This document shows, piece by piece, positions 35,701-47,800 of a DNA stretch of 64,000 nucleotides. The notes below the pieces were generated by a model. That model was given only the letters and a program-made list of their open reading frames with translations, did not search any database and was not told where the DNA came from. The translations under genes and the position numbers were made by a program. Source of the DNA: Panax quinquefolius (Eukaryota; Streptophyta; Magnoliopsida; Apiales; Araliaceae); NCBI GenBank assembly GCA_020205615.1, contig CM035171.1:27754105-27818104 (forward strand), in the 5' to 3' direction. Positions within the stretch are counted from its first letter, which is position 1. Each line of letters starts with the position of its first letter.

Positions 35701-38700
35701 TTATAGATTCATTTATGCATTATCGATATGTCATATGTGCTTGCTGAAATTAAATCTTTGTGCCTACTATATTCAACAATGTGATCAATCTAATTGATAT
35801 TATGGATTAGAAATATATGTTTGATGAGAAGTAACATTGTCATTGTGTGTGTGCGTGTCTGTGTGTATGCTTGAGGCAGCATGGTTTAACATTTACTATA
35901 AAGTTCTCTCTCTCTTTCTCTCTCTCTCAGAGTTCGTTTGCAATAATTATTGATGAGATTCGACTATTAATACTTTTAATACCAATCTTATGTACGGTAT
36001 TATATTATGAGCTCTTACTCTTACGATGCCATAATACCTCAAAAGGCCATTTCATGAGGGAATGTTAACACCACTTCCCCCTAATACTATTGTCCCTCAT
36101 GAAATGGCCTTTTTGGGTATTACATAGTCTTGGTTCATAATGTAAATTTAATACCACTAATGAGATAAAAGATATTTAAAATGCATAAATAATCCGATCC
36201 CATCAGTAAGACAGTAACTATTGCTAATGAACATAAGCTTAGTGTTTCCTGGTACTCCCTTTGTCCCAGGATATAAGTCTTTATTATTATTTTAGGTAAT
36301 CCCAAGTTAAATGTCTACTTACCTTAAATGATCTATTTTTTACAATAATTTGCCTATAATACCCTTATTATTAATTGTTATATTTCTATTCTCTATGCAT
36401 ATTTATGGAGCATCACTAGTAATGTGCAAAAAACTATGCAATTAAATGAGAATTTAAATATGGACAATTTTGTTATTTTATCATCTTTCTTAATATGCGC
36501 AAAAAGTCAATTAGGACTTTTATCCTGGAACGGAGGGAGTATAAAATAAGTTAGTCTCTTAAACAGCGACACATTTGATGAATTACTGAAAAAGAAAACA
36601 AGAAAAAGGTGACGCATTGGATGAGCCACCTAATATAATTATAACTTTGCAATCTCTATCATCGGCCATACTCATCATATAAATCAACTACCTTTATCTG
36701 TAGGCTTCTTTCTAGATAATCTGCACTTTCTCAGATTAAGTCTTTGTCTAGAACTTTAATCAATCTTATCTAAAGACCAGGATAATTTAACATCATTGGC
36801 ATTGATCAAATTTATGTTCCCATGGTAAATAATTTATACGAATCAAGTAAACTCTTTAATTTCTGTGCAGGCCAATATGCTTGAAGGAGGAGGGAAAACT
36901 CCTATACTCAATCCTATGGAACTTGAAGATGTTGGATTTAAGCTTGTAGCCTATCCTCTATCCTTGATGGGGGTTTCCATTCGTGCGATACAGGTCTTAT
37001 ATTCATCTTTTTCCTTCAGTACATGTGCATGCTAAAAGTTTCGTAAAATATACATATAGGACATCTGCTGAAATTATTTGACTTTAATTGTAGAAGTTGC
37101 ATGCTTACTAATCAATTCATGTTTAATTTTTTTTATATTAGATAATTTGTTTAGCATATCCCCAAATCTTACATAATTTTGCCAGTTCTCGTGTATTCTT
37201 TGACTTCACCGAGTAGGTGTGTATCCAGCTCTCTGTAACATCAGTCTCAAGTTCAATATTCTTTTAGGTGTCTTATTCTTCTTCTACAACTTATGAGTAA
37301 CGTTCCTCAGATATCTGCAGGATGCACTGGCAGCTATTAAAGGAGGTCGTATACCCCCTCCTGGAAGCATGCCATCTTTTGAAGAATTACAAGAAATATT
37401 AGGTTTCAACTCGTATTATGAAGAGGAGAAGCGGTATGCTACTAGCGACAGTCAACTTTCTTCGCAAAGAGGTGAATGAAATCTAAGCCAGTTTGATTTA
37501 AACCAACTGCATCATCATTGAGAAACAAGTGTGGCCCCAGTGGATTTAAGTGTAGCGAAATGGCAAAATGTGGTCTTTGTCCTATTATTTTTGGATGGCT
37601 TGTAGGTGAGTACTGCTAGCATTGTTTCAGAAGCTATGTTATATGGACTCTTCACTTTGTCCTTAAGTACCCGTGTCCGACACTCTACGCTTAGACAAGA
37701 GTATGGGTATTGGACACTTCATTTTAGTGTTAAAAAATTGGCAAAATTGTGGAGTACCCTGTCGGACTCTTCAAAATACCATGTCCAACACTCCATTTGA
37801 GTCCATGTAACATAGTTCAAAAGTAAAACAAAGAAACCTGCATGTTATATAACTTTATGAATCTGCATGTTATATATGTGCGAAATACAGCTTTATTTAT
37901 TTAAAGTTCCCAATTATAGGCCATTATTTCTTCAATCAGTGGCAGAATAGACATCCATTTTCCTTTCATAAAATTTTCATAGTGTGAGGTTAACTCTCAG
38001 CTAGCAGCCAAGACTACAACATACAACGGAGGGCTGAAGATGATACAGAGAAGAGAAGTGAGAGTTCACAAGATCCTGTGGTTGAAGTGTTAACTCCTGA
38101 AGTCTACAGTAGCTACGATGCTAATAGTTCAAGGGATCCTTTTTCAGGGATCTGGTCTCGGAAGTTGAGGGTCAGAATTGTTGGACGAGATGGATTTGAA
38201 AAACTTGATGTCCGGATTCCAGTAAGTCATGTACCCTTTGATTATAAGTCATTGAACACACCCTCGATAAGTTTTCCTTATACTTCAATCCCAGTACTAA
38301 AAGACGTGACTTCAGGAGTGGATTGCGTGTGTGGGTCATCCTAAAAGCGCTTTATTAATGTCTAAAAAAAGCATTGTGTGCAAGATAATACCAGTCAACC
38401 AGCTATAATTTATTTTTCTGACCAATCAACATGTGATGTCTATGTATAGAAATCAATTGCCGTGGTATGAATTGCTCCATAGACATTATCTGGTTTGTCT
38501 TGAAAGTTGTCATAATTACTTATTCCTCATAGATATATCCTCTGCTTTGAGAATTTGTAAAGAAAATTTCCGAGGTCTTGAATCAAGAACATATTGTGAT
38601 CTCACCTCAAGTTTTCTACCTACTTTTGTGGCTGCTGGACTATGAATCTATGATTTTGGTGTATGTGCCAGCGATTGCATATTATTGTGCCTAAAAACAC

Positions 38701-39677
38701 TCGTTATTATGGTGTAATAAAGCTGCCTTATTAGCCGGGGAAGATCTTATTCTCTATATAAAAGTTAAAATAATTTTCTTTATTGGAAAGTTTTAATTAG
38801 TGATACTTGGAACGCTATTCGATTTTGTTCGTGGAATCTATACAAGTGCTACATAGGTATTATGCGAGTGCTACATAGGTATTATGCGAGTACTACACAG
38901 GTAATATGCGGTACACTAGGGCAGTTTATATGAGTGCTTGTAGTTAAGAATTCTCTTAGATTCTAAATATAATAAACATACATTTTATGGTTAATTGTTA
39001 GTTAAATCAATAAATTGATTGCTTTAAAAGTAGTTTAGTACAAATGTGATATTTGAGCAACCAATACTAAGTTGAAATATTGATATTTGTGCAATTATAG
39101 GTAAAACAATAAAGAAATTTTTGGGTACACTAAATTTAAAGTATCAGTACCTAAGAGTACCATACTTTGGTATGTAAGTACCAATACACGGTTCGCTAGG
39201 TCAATAAGAGTATTTGGTAACTCTTACTCTGCTTTTAATCATTTCCTTACCCTCCTCCATCTGCAATGAACCCATTCATGTGTGCATGATCATCCCTTTC
39301 ATGGTATTACCACAATGACATAGGTTAATTTTTTTTTCCCAAATATATTTTCTTGCATCCATATTTACATGATAGAATTTTATTTTTTTATTTTTTTGTA
39401 AAAAGATGACCAAATGTTTATTCCACAGGCCGGATTTTTGGATGGCATCCCAAATATAGTCCCAGGTACGATGTGCCTTAAAAGAATTGTTATTGAGCTC
39501 GTGCTTTAAATTGAATCAGTAGTATGCCTGAAAGAATTTGTATGATTCTTGTACGCAGCATTAGGAGGTGTAAACATCAAGGCACTATTGGACGATGCGG
39601 CTCTAGAAGTGGGAGGGAAGCTCTTGTTAGAATTTACCGACTCTGGGGGAGATAGGACTCAACTCTTCCTGGAGTAG
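29761..39677 (+). CDS. PEP mutase/isocitrate lyase superfamily protein (2,3-dimethylmalate lyase-like), 8 exons, 504 aa
   Basis: Exons: 29,761-30,130; 32,368-32,579; 34,051-34,332; 36,871-36,993; 37,321-37,471; 38,001-38,221; 39,429-39,465; 39,559-39,677. All introns are GT-AG and phases agree. Seen: a Ser/Thr-rich N-terminus (about 1-75) with seven His (17-23), probably a plastid transit peptide; VHQGPACFDALSAKL; the Mg-binding GDGDNGYG (D163, D165); LEDQ (E192); the catalytic-loop equivalent KACCH (198-202, family KxCGH); IVARTDSR; NMLEGGGKTP; IPPPGSM; and a C-terminal extension (from about 380) with FSGIWSRKLRV and GRDGFEKLDVRIP. Members cleave C-C bonds of 2-hydroxy-dicarboxylate-type substrates or act on phosphonates. 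The exact substrate here is unknown. Plant relatives are annotated as 2,3-dimethylmalate lyase-like or petal-death-protein-like. The ATG at 29,761 is the first in frame. Gly to Cys at 201 and Phe at 196 are unusual. The enzyme class is secure; its activity is not. Confidence 0.93.
30967..31376. mobile_element. Tourist/PIF-Harbinger-like MITE in intron 1 of the lyase gene
   Basis: 410 bp, with inverted ends GGGAGTGTTTG and CAAACACCCCC (one mismatch) and a TAA duplication (30,964-30,966 and 31,377-31,379). Subterminal 'gaatctgaatgg' and 'attcagattcag' repeats occur in opposite orientation. A 3-bp TAA/TTA duplication is typical of PIF/Harbinger. Confidence 0.75.
33089..33692 (+). mobile_element. 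TRIM retroelement in intron 2 of the lyase gene
   Basis: Two direct repeats act as short LTRs: 33,089-33,227 (139 bp, TGTTAGAG...ATCAACA) and 33,536-33,692 (157 bp, TGTTAGAG...ATCTAACA). Directly after the first is TGGTATCAAAGC (33,228-33,239), a near match to the tRNA-Met primer-binding site. Before the second is the purine stretch GTGAGGGGAAG (33,525-33,535). The total is 604 bp without coding capacity, which is the definition of a terminal-repeat retrotransposon in miniature. No convincing 5-bp target duplication is seen (GAAAT versus AAAAC). Inside, a block of about 60 bp is tandemly duplicated (about 33,296-33,415). Confidence 0.85.
35903..35930. repeat. CT-rich microsatellite in intron 3
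   Basis: An interrupted (CT)n run, preceded at about 35,840-35,870 by a GT-rich run. Confidence 0.7.
36032..36122. repeat. 30-bp inverted repeat (hairpin) in intron 3 of the lyase gene
   Basis: The arms 36,032-36,061 and 36,093-36,122 pair at 28 of 30 positions around a 31-base loop. The core is 'aaaggccatttcatgaggga'. It could be a remnant of a MITE or a stable RNA fold in the intron. Confidence 0.7.
36255..36539. mobile_element. Stowaway-like MITE in intron 3 of the lyase gene
   Basis: Starts CTCCCTTTGTCCCAGGATAT and ends with the inverted counterpart ATCCTGGAACGGAGGGAG, 285 bp, flanked by TA (36,253-36,254 and 36,540-36,541). CTCCCTCCGT ends with a TA duplication define Stowaway/Tc1-mariner MITEs. 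Confidence 0.85.
37634..37815. mobile_element. Small TIR element in intron 5 of the lyase gene
   Basis: The inverted ends CTATGTTATATGGACTC (37,634-37,650) and GAGTCCATGTAACATAG (37,799-37,815) match at 16 of 17 positions, giving 182 bp in total. The inside carries 'cggactcttc' and 'gtgtccgacact' motifs. No target duplication was recognised, so the superfamily is open. Confidence 0.6.
38847..38915. repeat. Three units of about 23 bp in intron 6
   Basis: The unit 'gtgctacataggtattatgc' repeats about three times with slight changes. Confidence 0.6.
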
Positions 39678-41815
39678 ATATGCTGCACTTTTATTTTCAG
39701 AGGCTGCATAGAAAGGTGTGGTATTGATTATTGCGAAAAACATATCTTTAAGATGAATTCTAAATAACATTCTTTAGTGGCTTATATTGTGTACATCTTG
39801 GTGTGAAAGGGATATTTCTCCAGCATCTCTTTCCCCTTTCACAGTTACTATTTCAAAACCATTTCCTATGCAACTTAAAAGCGACTTAAGCCCATGGACC
39901 AGCCCAACCCACCCAAAAAAAGGGCTTTTTGGCCCATGCCAAATCAGTCCAGTCCGGTCCTTGATAGCAATCCAGAACCTATTTATTTCACCAACTCTAT
40001 CCACTATATTGTGTACATCTTGGTGTAAAAGGGTTATATCTTTTTTTTCTCCAGAATCTTATTTTACCTTTCACAAATAATATTTCAAAACTGTTTCCTA
40101 TATAATGGAAGGAGACTTTGAAGAACAATTTGTACACATTAATCAAAAGGATGATCAAAGTATAATTTGTATACATTAAAAAAATAAAAGTAAAGAAAAG
40201 AGAATAATTTTTAAAAAATTTATTTTTACCGACCACATAAAATTATATAAACTGATTTAGTATTTTTATTTTTTATATTAATGGATCCTAATAAATAACT
40301 TAGTTACCTTTCACTTTATGTATTTTTTCATTATCTCAAAACCAAAAAAAAGAGGAAAAAATAATAAATAATAAATAATATTAAATAAATAAAAATATAA
40401 AAAATAAGTACCATCCAAATTTCCCATGTTCTTTAAATGCATTATTTTTTAATACGACTCATTTTGAGGCTATGGACTAATGGAGTAACAACATATGTAC
40501 TCCACATGGTTAAGTGAGTGATTAGTATGGAGTTAATTTTTGTTAATTGATTAATACATTGTTGACACGTAGGTCGGAAGGTGATCTTCTACTCATAACA
40601 TTGTATTAGTCAATTGATCACTTTACCATGAAGTTAATTTTATGATAACTGGATTGATTAAGTGGGGTGATGTCTGTATTCTTGGTTAGGCGGTGAAAAC
40701 AAGATAGAGATAGCATATATACATACGTACAACTAAACTTGGTCAAATCAAAATGATCCCTAAATTTTTTAATTTACCAAAAAGAAAATAAGTTGATGGA
40801 AAAATTGATCACTTTTCTTTCATCCAAAATAGACAGATTTAGACAAAAAAACTAAATAACATAACAGTCTTTAATAATCTTTATTATACTCTAAATTATA
40901 AACAAAATTAAATTAATATAATGGTAACTTAGCAACTTAAATGTAAAATTTTTCTTTCAATTTCTTTTATAAACTCAATAACAACATTAAAAAAACATAT
41001 AAGTTTTATGTTCTTTTATTTTTCACTATTAAGTTTTTTTTACCTTTCCCATCCTAAACTCAGAAACTTAGGTAAAACTTGGTTTGCGGAATAAAAATTT
41101 GAAGTAATACAATAGTTTACGTAACATAATGATAATAAGTTATTTCCACATATTTATTTAGTTAGTTAATAATATTAGAGTATTAAATTTGATGTTTATT
41201 ATATTATATTCAAAATTATGTTTAATTTACTAAATTATATGATTATATATAATGAATAAAGTAAATTATACGTCAAAATGTAAAATTAATGAAAAATGAT
41301 TTAATAACATTATGCTCGTAATAGGCAAATACATGTAATAACTGAATCAAACATAATAAATGTCACATCAATGCTATTATATTGATTTGAATTCTTAGTC
41401 ATCTTATTGTAATTGTAATATACATGAAATGAAAGCAATGCTTTAACTCAAAAAGAAAGAAAAGAAAAAAGAATTATACTGTTTATTGTCACACTTTCAA
41501 CAATCAACAGTCAAAAGAATATTATATACGAATAGTAGGTTGAGAAGACAACCTGAAAATGGTTCTCTCCCTGGTATACAACTTCACAACAGCTAGAAAA
41601 CTCCATTAGAGCGCCTAAGAAACTAATGTGACCCAGAAAATGACAAAAAAGGTAACAAAGAATACAAAAACCTTGCAAGCGAATGGATGAGTACATGCCA
41701 CCAGTCGTAACCTAGAAAATTTCAAGTTCAGACCAAAAAATATTGCGATGCAAACACTAAAGGCAGGACTACCTTTCTCCAATCTTGATTGAAGAGAGAA
41801 GTGTGACAGTCGATC
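39678..41815. other. Convergent intergenic region between the lyase and epsin genes
   Basis: AT-rich, with both 3' UTRs expected here. It holds a direct repeat of about 90 bp: 39,785-39,875 and about 40,003-40,095 share 'attgtgtacatcttggtgt' followed by 'tatttcaaaac.[ag]tttcctat'. No gene seen. Confidence 0.6.
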
Positions 41816-44800
41816 TCATTGGTAGCCACCATTATATGGTTGTTGACCATAATTGCCAGTGCCCATCATGGGATTATAACCTCCAGGCATATTGGATCCA
41901 GGAGGAAATCCTGTTGGCTGTGGTTGCTGCATCTGAACGCCTTGCCCCATGCCCATATTCATCCGCATCCCCATACCACCCATAGGCTGATTTACTCCAT
42001 AACCACCTCCCATGCCCATGCCTGCACCAGGACCACCACCCATACCCATGCCCATGCTTGCACCAGGACCACCACCCATGCCCATGCCAGGACCACGACT
42101 CATGCCTCCACCAGGAGCACCGCCCATGCCCATATGAAAACCGGAACCCATCATGGGGTTTGGTGCACCCCTGATAGCACCCACACCAGCTCGGCCAATT
42201 CCAGAACCGGAACCCATGGCTTTCCCCATGGTAATAGTCGATACAACAGGAGTTTGGTTAGGTTTTTCCATCCTCTTTTCTTTCCGATTAATGGCATCAA
42301 AATCTACTCCAATATCAGCCAATGGATTTGTTTTAGCTGCATATTGTCAGATTACTAAATGTTAGCTACATCATGAATAAATAAATGACACATAAGACGC
42401 CCAGTAAAAATTCAAATTATGTTCAACTCACATCCAGAAATATTCAGATTGACTAGCCCTCGGTTCAGGGTATCGGCCCAAACTGTGGATTTTGTCTCAA
42501 ACTTGTCTTTCGCTGGTTGAGGAACTATAGCAAGAGAATTTGTTGAAGCCGGGAGAGATGAAGTCCTATGATGAACACTCAATCCTGCTTGTTGAATTTG
42601 AGGAGCCATTTGTGAACCGGACTGTGGATTGAAGCTCATAGTGTTGTACTGTGCAGGTGGTCCAGTAGGAGTTTGAGTTGTAGGCTGACCAACTGGTGCT
42701 GTGAATCCTTTCTGTTGATTGAAACTACCATAAAAATTAGCGCCAGGCTGTGCAGGCTGGCTGGGAGCAGGAAAACCTGCCTGTTGTGCAGTGACTATCT
42801 GAGACGGAAAACCAGAAAGGGATGTGTGTCGGCCACCTGGGTGTGGAAAATATGCCTGTGGTGCATGTTGTCCAGCTTGTTCGGGATAGCCTGTGAACCC
42901 AGCAAGAAAACCTGCCTGTTGTGCAGTGACTATCTGAGACGGAAAACCAGAAAGGGATGTGTGTCGGCCACCTGGGTGTGGAAAATATGCCTGTGGTGCA
43001 TGTTGTCCAGCTTGTTCGGGATAGCCTGTGAACCCATTAGGTGAAGATCCAGATGGCGGGAAAATATCTGCTAAAATATCAGTGTCCCCAAAGCCAAAGT
43101 TATCAACTGCCTCCGTGTTTGGAGAAGTTTGTTGGCGTGGATCAGAATGACTTGAGCTAGGGTGGAAGGAAGACATGGAATCAACATTCTGCTGTTGAGA
43201 TAGGAAACTGTCTGCAGAAGAAATAGCTCTGAAAGGGCCATTGCCAAAAGGATCTTCAAATGGCTGCATAAAGTGGACATTTTGACGATATAAATTACAA
43301 TCCTTTTACAATCAAAATAAGAATAAGGGAGTGTGCATTGAAATAACATACACCACCGCAGAGTTTCACACAAAAATGATATTGTAATTACAATGCAACA
43401 GAATTTAGATCCCATCATAAAGGATAAAGATATTATCCTTCAAGCATATTTCAGTAGGATTTCAACGATGCAACGATGCAGTATTATAGTAGTTGGCATC
43501 ATCTAAACAAACTATTTTAAGTAACCAAGTGCAGTGCACGGTGATTTAACTCACCCGGCTCTCCATTCATCGCTCTCTTTCCTTCCTCTATTTAGTTGGG
43601 CCCATTATCAAGTTATAAGTTTTTAGAAAAAATGAAGAACCCCCTCGCTTAATATATAAACATAGATAGCAAATATAGACCAAGGCAATCTTCAAAGTTC
43701 AAACAACTTGACTTGAGAACATCTCTAATTTAAATAGAAAATATTGCATTCATGAAATACTCAACTTTTTATTGTGTGCATAGAAACCCTTGAAAATAAT
43801 TTCAATTCCATGAATACCCTACTAAACCTTGGGGTTTGCTCTGAGGTGAAAAATTACAGCCGACAGGGAATCTATAATAAAGAGTTTCAAGCCCTTTTTA
43901 TAAGTAAATAAACCTATTAAAAGAGATAAAAGGGGGCAAACCCAAGTACACTCATAGTATACAAAAGCATAGGGAAATAAAAGGCGTGTATGATAAAGCT
44001 TTTCATAGGAATAGAAAAGCTCCGACTAATTGGCATATCAAGTTGAGAAAATTGGAATCTAAAAGTTGCCGATATTAATAGCATAAAACCCACCTGATTA
44101 GAGGCTGTGGATTCCAAAGGGACTCCGTTTCCAGAACCGGAGTTTGTGAAGGCCCCAGATTCTGAGGTAACTGTTGCCGTTGTTGTAGGCACAATAGCCA
44201 GTGAGTTCAAAGAATATGGGTCTGACAGGAAGTCCACTTCAGCACTATTTGAGGAAGTTGGAGCAGCTGTTAAAGTTCACACCAAAATCAAATGATTTTA
44301 TATATTGTAAGTAAATATATCTGAATGAAAGACATATAGGAGGGAGGGTAGAGAGAGAGAGAAGAAGAAGATTAGTTATGATTAAAATTGTCCATGGTCA
44401 GCCATATTATCCTTATTAAAACCAAGTAACCAACTAACTCATTGGGTCCAGAGTCTTCTAGTTTAAGCTAGGGGTCCTAAGTTGTTGTATCATTATTACA
44501 TTGGCTGCCAACATTATAGTGGTATATGCAAATTATCAAGCAACCAATGTAATAATTACGCAAGAATTTGGGACCTAGCATTACTCTCCAGCTAAAGCCC
44601 AATCCTGAACCTAGAGATACAAATTCATATCTATGAATCCTAAGTTAACTACACAACAACTTACCAGGTAAGGTAAAATTACATCCATTTTCTTTGCCCA
44701 TAATTCCAGCTGAATGAAAGTTATAACACAAGTGTACAAAAATAATAGTAGTAATAATAATGAATAGATCTTTGTATTAAATTGCATTTTTTCTGTTCGA

Positions 44801-47800
44801 AAAATACACGTACAGGAAAACTACAACACTCTGGATTATTTAAGTTTATTAAAAGGGAAGCTTCAGACAAAAACCTAGGGCTGGTGGGCTCTGAAGCAAA
44901 TAGACAAGGTGCTAGTTCCAAAGTATACATAAAAGACTTCCCCAAAATAAGGTTATATTCATCTTAGTCATCCATTCGCAACCACAACAATACAAAACAG
45001 ATCGATCCTTATCTTTTTTTCGACAAAGTTCAATCCAAATCTTAATCACAAATTTACTTGTGCATCCAAAATAGAATAAGCAAATAATTAACTCCTAATT
45101 ATGTTTTCAAATTACAATATGCATAAAAACATGCAAGTATAATTTATGTACAATCTTTGACACAGACCTGTTTGCGAGAGAAGATTAGGCCAGTTAAACG
45201 TGGTATTGGCATACCAGTATGAACAATACCATACCTTTAAAGGAACCACGTGGATCAAACTCATCAAAGCCATCAAATTCCTTGTTTTCTGAAGAAGGAG
45301 CAGGAGCAGGAGCAGGAGCTGAACCTGGAGCTGGACCTGGAGGAGGAGCTACAGAAATGCTAGAAGTGGTGCTTTCTTGATGACTAGTGGTCAGAGGAGG
45401 AGGAGAGGATTTAGGAACAGATGTTGCTGAAGTTTCTCCATCCCTTGAAACAACAGCATATTGAAACCAATTCAACACAGTGCACAGCAGAAGTTGGGTG
45501 AAAGAAAACAGTAAATATTATTACCTTTCACTGTGGATTGGGCTACGAGCATCAACAACTGCTTCTTCATAACTTGGAGGCGCACCAAGATTTTGTTCTG
45601 AATATTTCCGGTCAAGCCGCCTGCCTGGAACACTGAAAAGAGAGGAATACATTTGTCAATAATCTGAAATGTACATGTCCAACACACCAGAAACATGTCC
45701 TCTGTGTTTACCTTCCATCTTGGGAACGGTCATCAGCCTTGGCTGCACTTCCTCTGCGGTGAAAAAAGGTTCAAGTAAATCATGCATTCTAGATCAGAGA
45801 AACCTTAAGCATAAGAAACAAGTAAAGGTAAAGACATTATACATGCTTCAAACTTTTATTTGAGCGTTCATCATTAAACTACTTAATGTAGTTCCTAAAT
45901 TATGTTCCATCAGTTCAGAAATCGGTCTGGACTTTGGAGCCATTCTATTCTAACGTGTTTTCACATAGAATGAATTCCAAACCAGAAGAACAGGCTATAC
46001 ATTGTATACAAATATGTCACCATATGAACTAACATAATTACAAGCAATAGTAAAACCAAAGAACACAGACGTACCTAGAAGAAAATTGACCGTCTTCCTC
46101 ATAGGAGCGGTCTCTATCTCTATCAGCGCTTCTACTTCTCGAACCATAATTGTAGGGATCCACGCTTCGACTTCTTCCCCGGGAATCATCATCCCTGTAG
46201 CCATCTCGGCCATATCGTTCTTCAGAATCTCTACCATAACGATCACTATCACGGCTGTTGGAATCCCAATCTCTTTCTCTCCCATAACCATTCCGGTCTT
46301 CATCTCTGCTTCCGTAACGATCATCATCATATCTTTCACCATATCCTCCCACACCCGAATAAGAACCAGGCTTATACATACCACCCATTGATGTGTTGCG
46401 AAATCTATTCAAATATATTTATATATAATCAATTAAAAACATCATTCCAGATATTCTAATGCAATAACATATATGCTGACTAGTTATAACATAAATTAAA
46501 AACATCATATAGAAATGCGAGAACATCTAGCTAGCCGTAAGGTCAGATGCTATCAGAAATGCAGTAAAGGGGAACCAATAAAAAGAATTTAAGAAATCTT
46601 TCCTACATAGATGGTTATGAAAAACCTAATGTATTGATTCCTACACAATATGCATATTCATCCTCTAGACTGTAGATCCCATACCCATACTCCATATGCT
46701 TTACTTTATATGATTAAAACCAGAGTATCATTAGAAATATAGTTATTCAAAGTTTGTCTCAATAGTTCTTGAATACTTTGTGTATTGTTCAGTTTCCAGA
46801 TCTGAATCAGATATCATTTTCAAGGAGACAAATAGGGGTAGTTTCTGTTACTGGCTAGTTTCATATTTGTGCTATTACCTGCTTTATCAGTATCTCACTT
46901 ATAACAAATTGTTCTCCATGAAATTCCAGTAAAGAGGCATTTGAGGGAGGGCAGCAAAGATCACATTGTTATACTGTGAATCTCCTCTAAGTTTCATTTA
47001 GAATACTTAGCAAGTTTGATTAATTCAAATAATCTCTTCATAGACCAGTTAAATTTATAGGTCCTTCCGTCCCATTTTAATAATAATCATGGAGTAATAT
47101 CTTAGAAAGTATGATCAAATGCTAATTATGACCTTCTAAGCAGGGAAATTCTAATTTTCCAGAGTTTACATTAGGCTGCAACTCATCTAACAGTTTTACT
47201 ACCCCCAAAAACAACAGCACATGGTATTGAACAGGATTAGTTATGACAGCAAATTCAGGTCTGATGCATAATACTACCTTTGTTCCAAAATGTAAGATCA
47301 GTTGCCTTTGTAATATAAGATCACTTGTCATTGTATGTATTTACAAAAGCAATTGATCTTATATTTTGGAACAAGGGAGTAGATAGTAGGAAGAGGAAGT
47401 GAATGCACAAATAAAAATTAAAACCCTTTTACAATATTCATACTCCCAAACAATATATCAACTTTCTTGAAGTTTATTCTTTTTTTCATTCTAATCACTT
47501 GCATGTAGGAACTAGGGAAGTTAGTTTCTAATTTATCGTTTCATATTCAACTATCTGACATCAATTTCTCATAATTTCTTTCTTCAAGGTTCTTTCCTTC
47601 TTCAGGATTAAAAATAGAATACTAACTACAAGAAACTTCTAGTCTTATAGAACATTTTCCAATGATATGAAGGACAAAAAAGGCTACAAAACCCATAACA
47701 CCTATAATATCTTGCGAGACTCAGAAAATCCTATTGAGATTTTAGGTGAAAAAAGAGCCCTGGGTCAGGGTTCATTTTCTTAGCTCAAAAGATAATTAAA

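Noticed and set aside
41819..42358. 179-codon plus-strand frame rich in His/Thr/Ala
   Set aside because: It is the antisense shadow of the Gly/Met-rich last exon of the epsin gene; the repetitive codons keep the other strand open.
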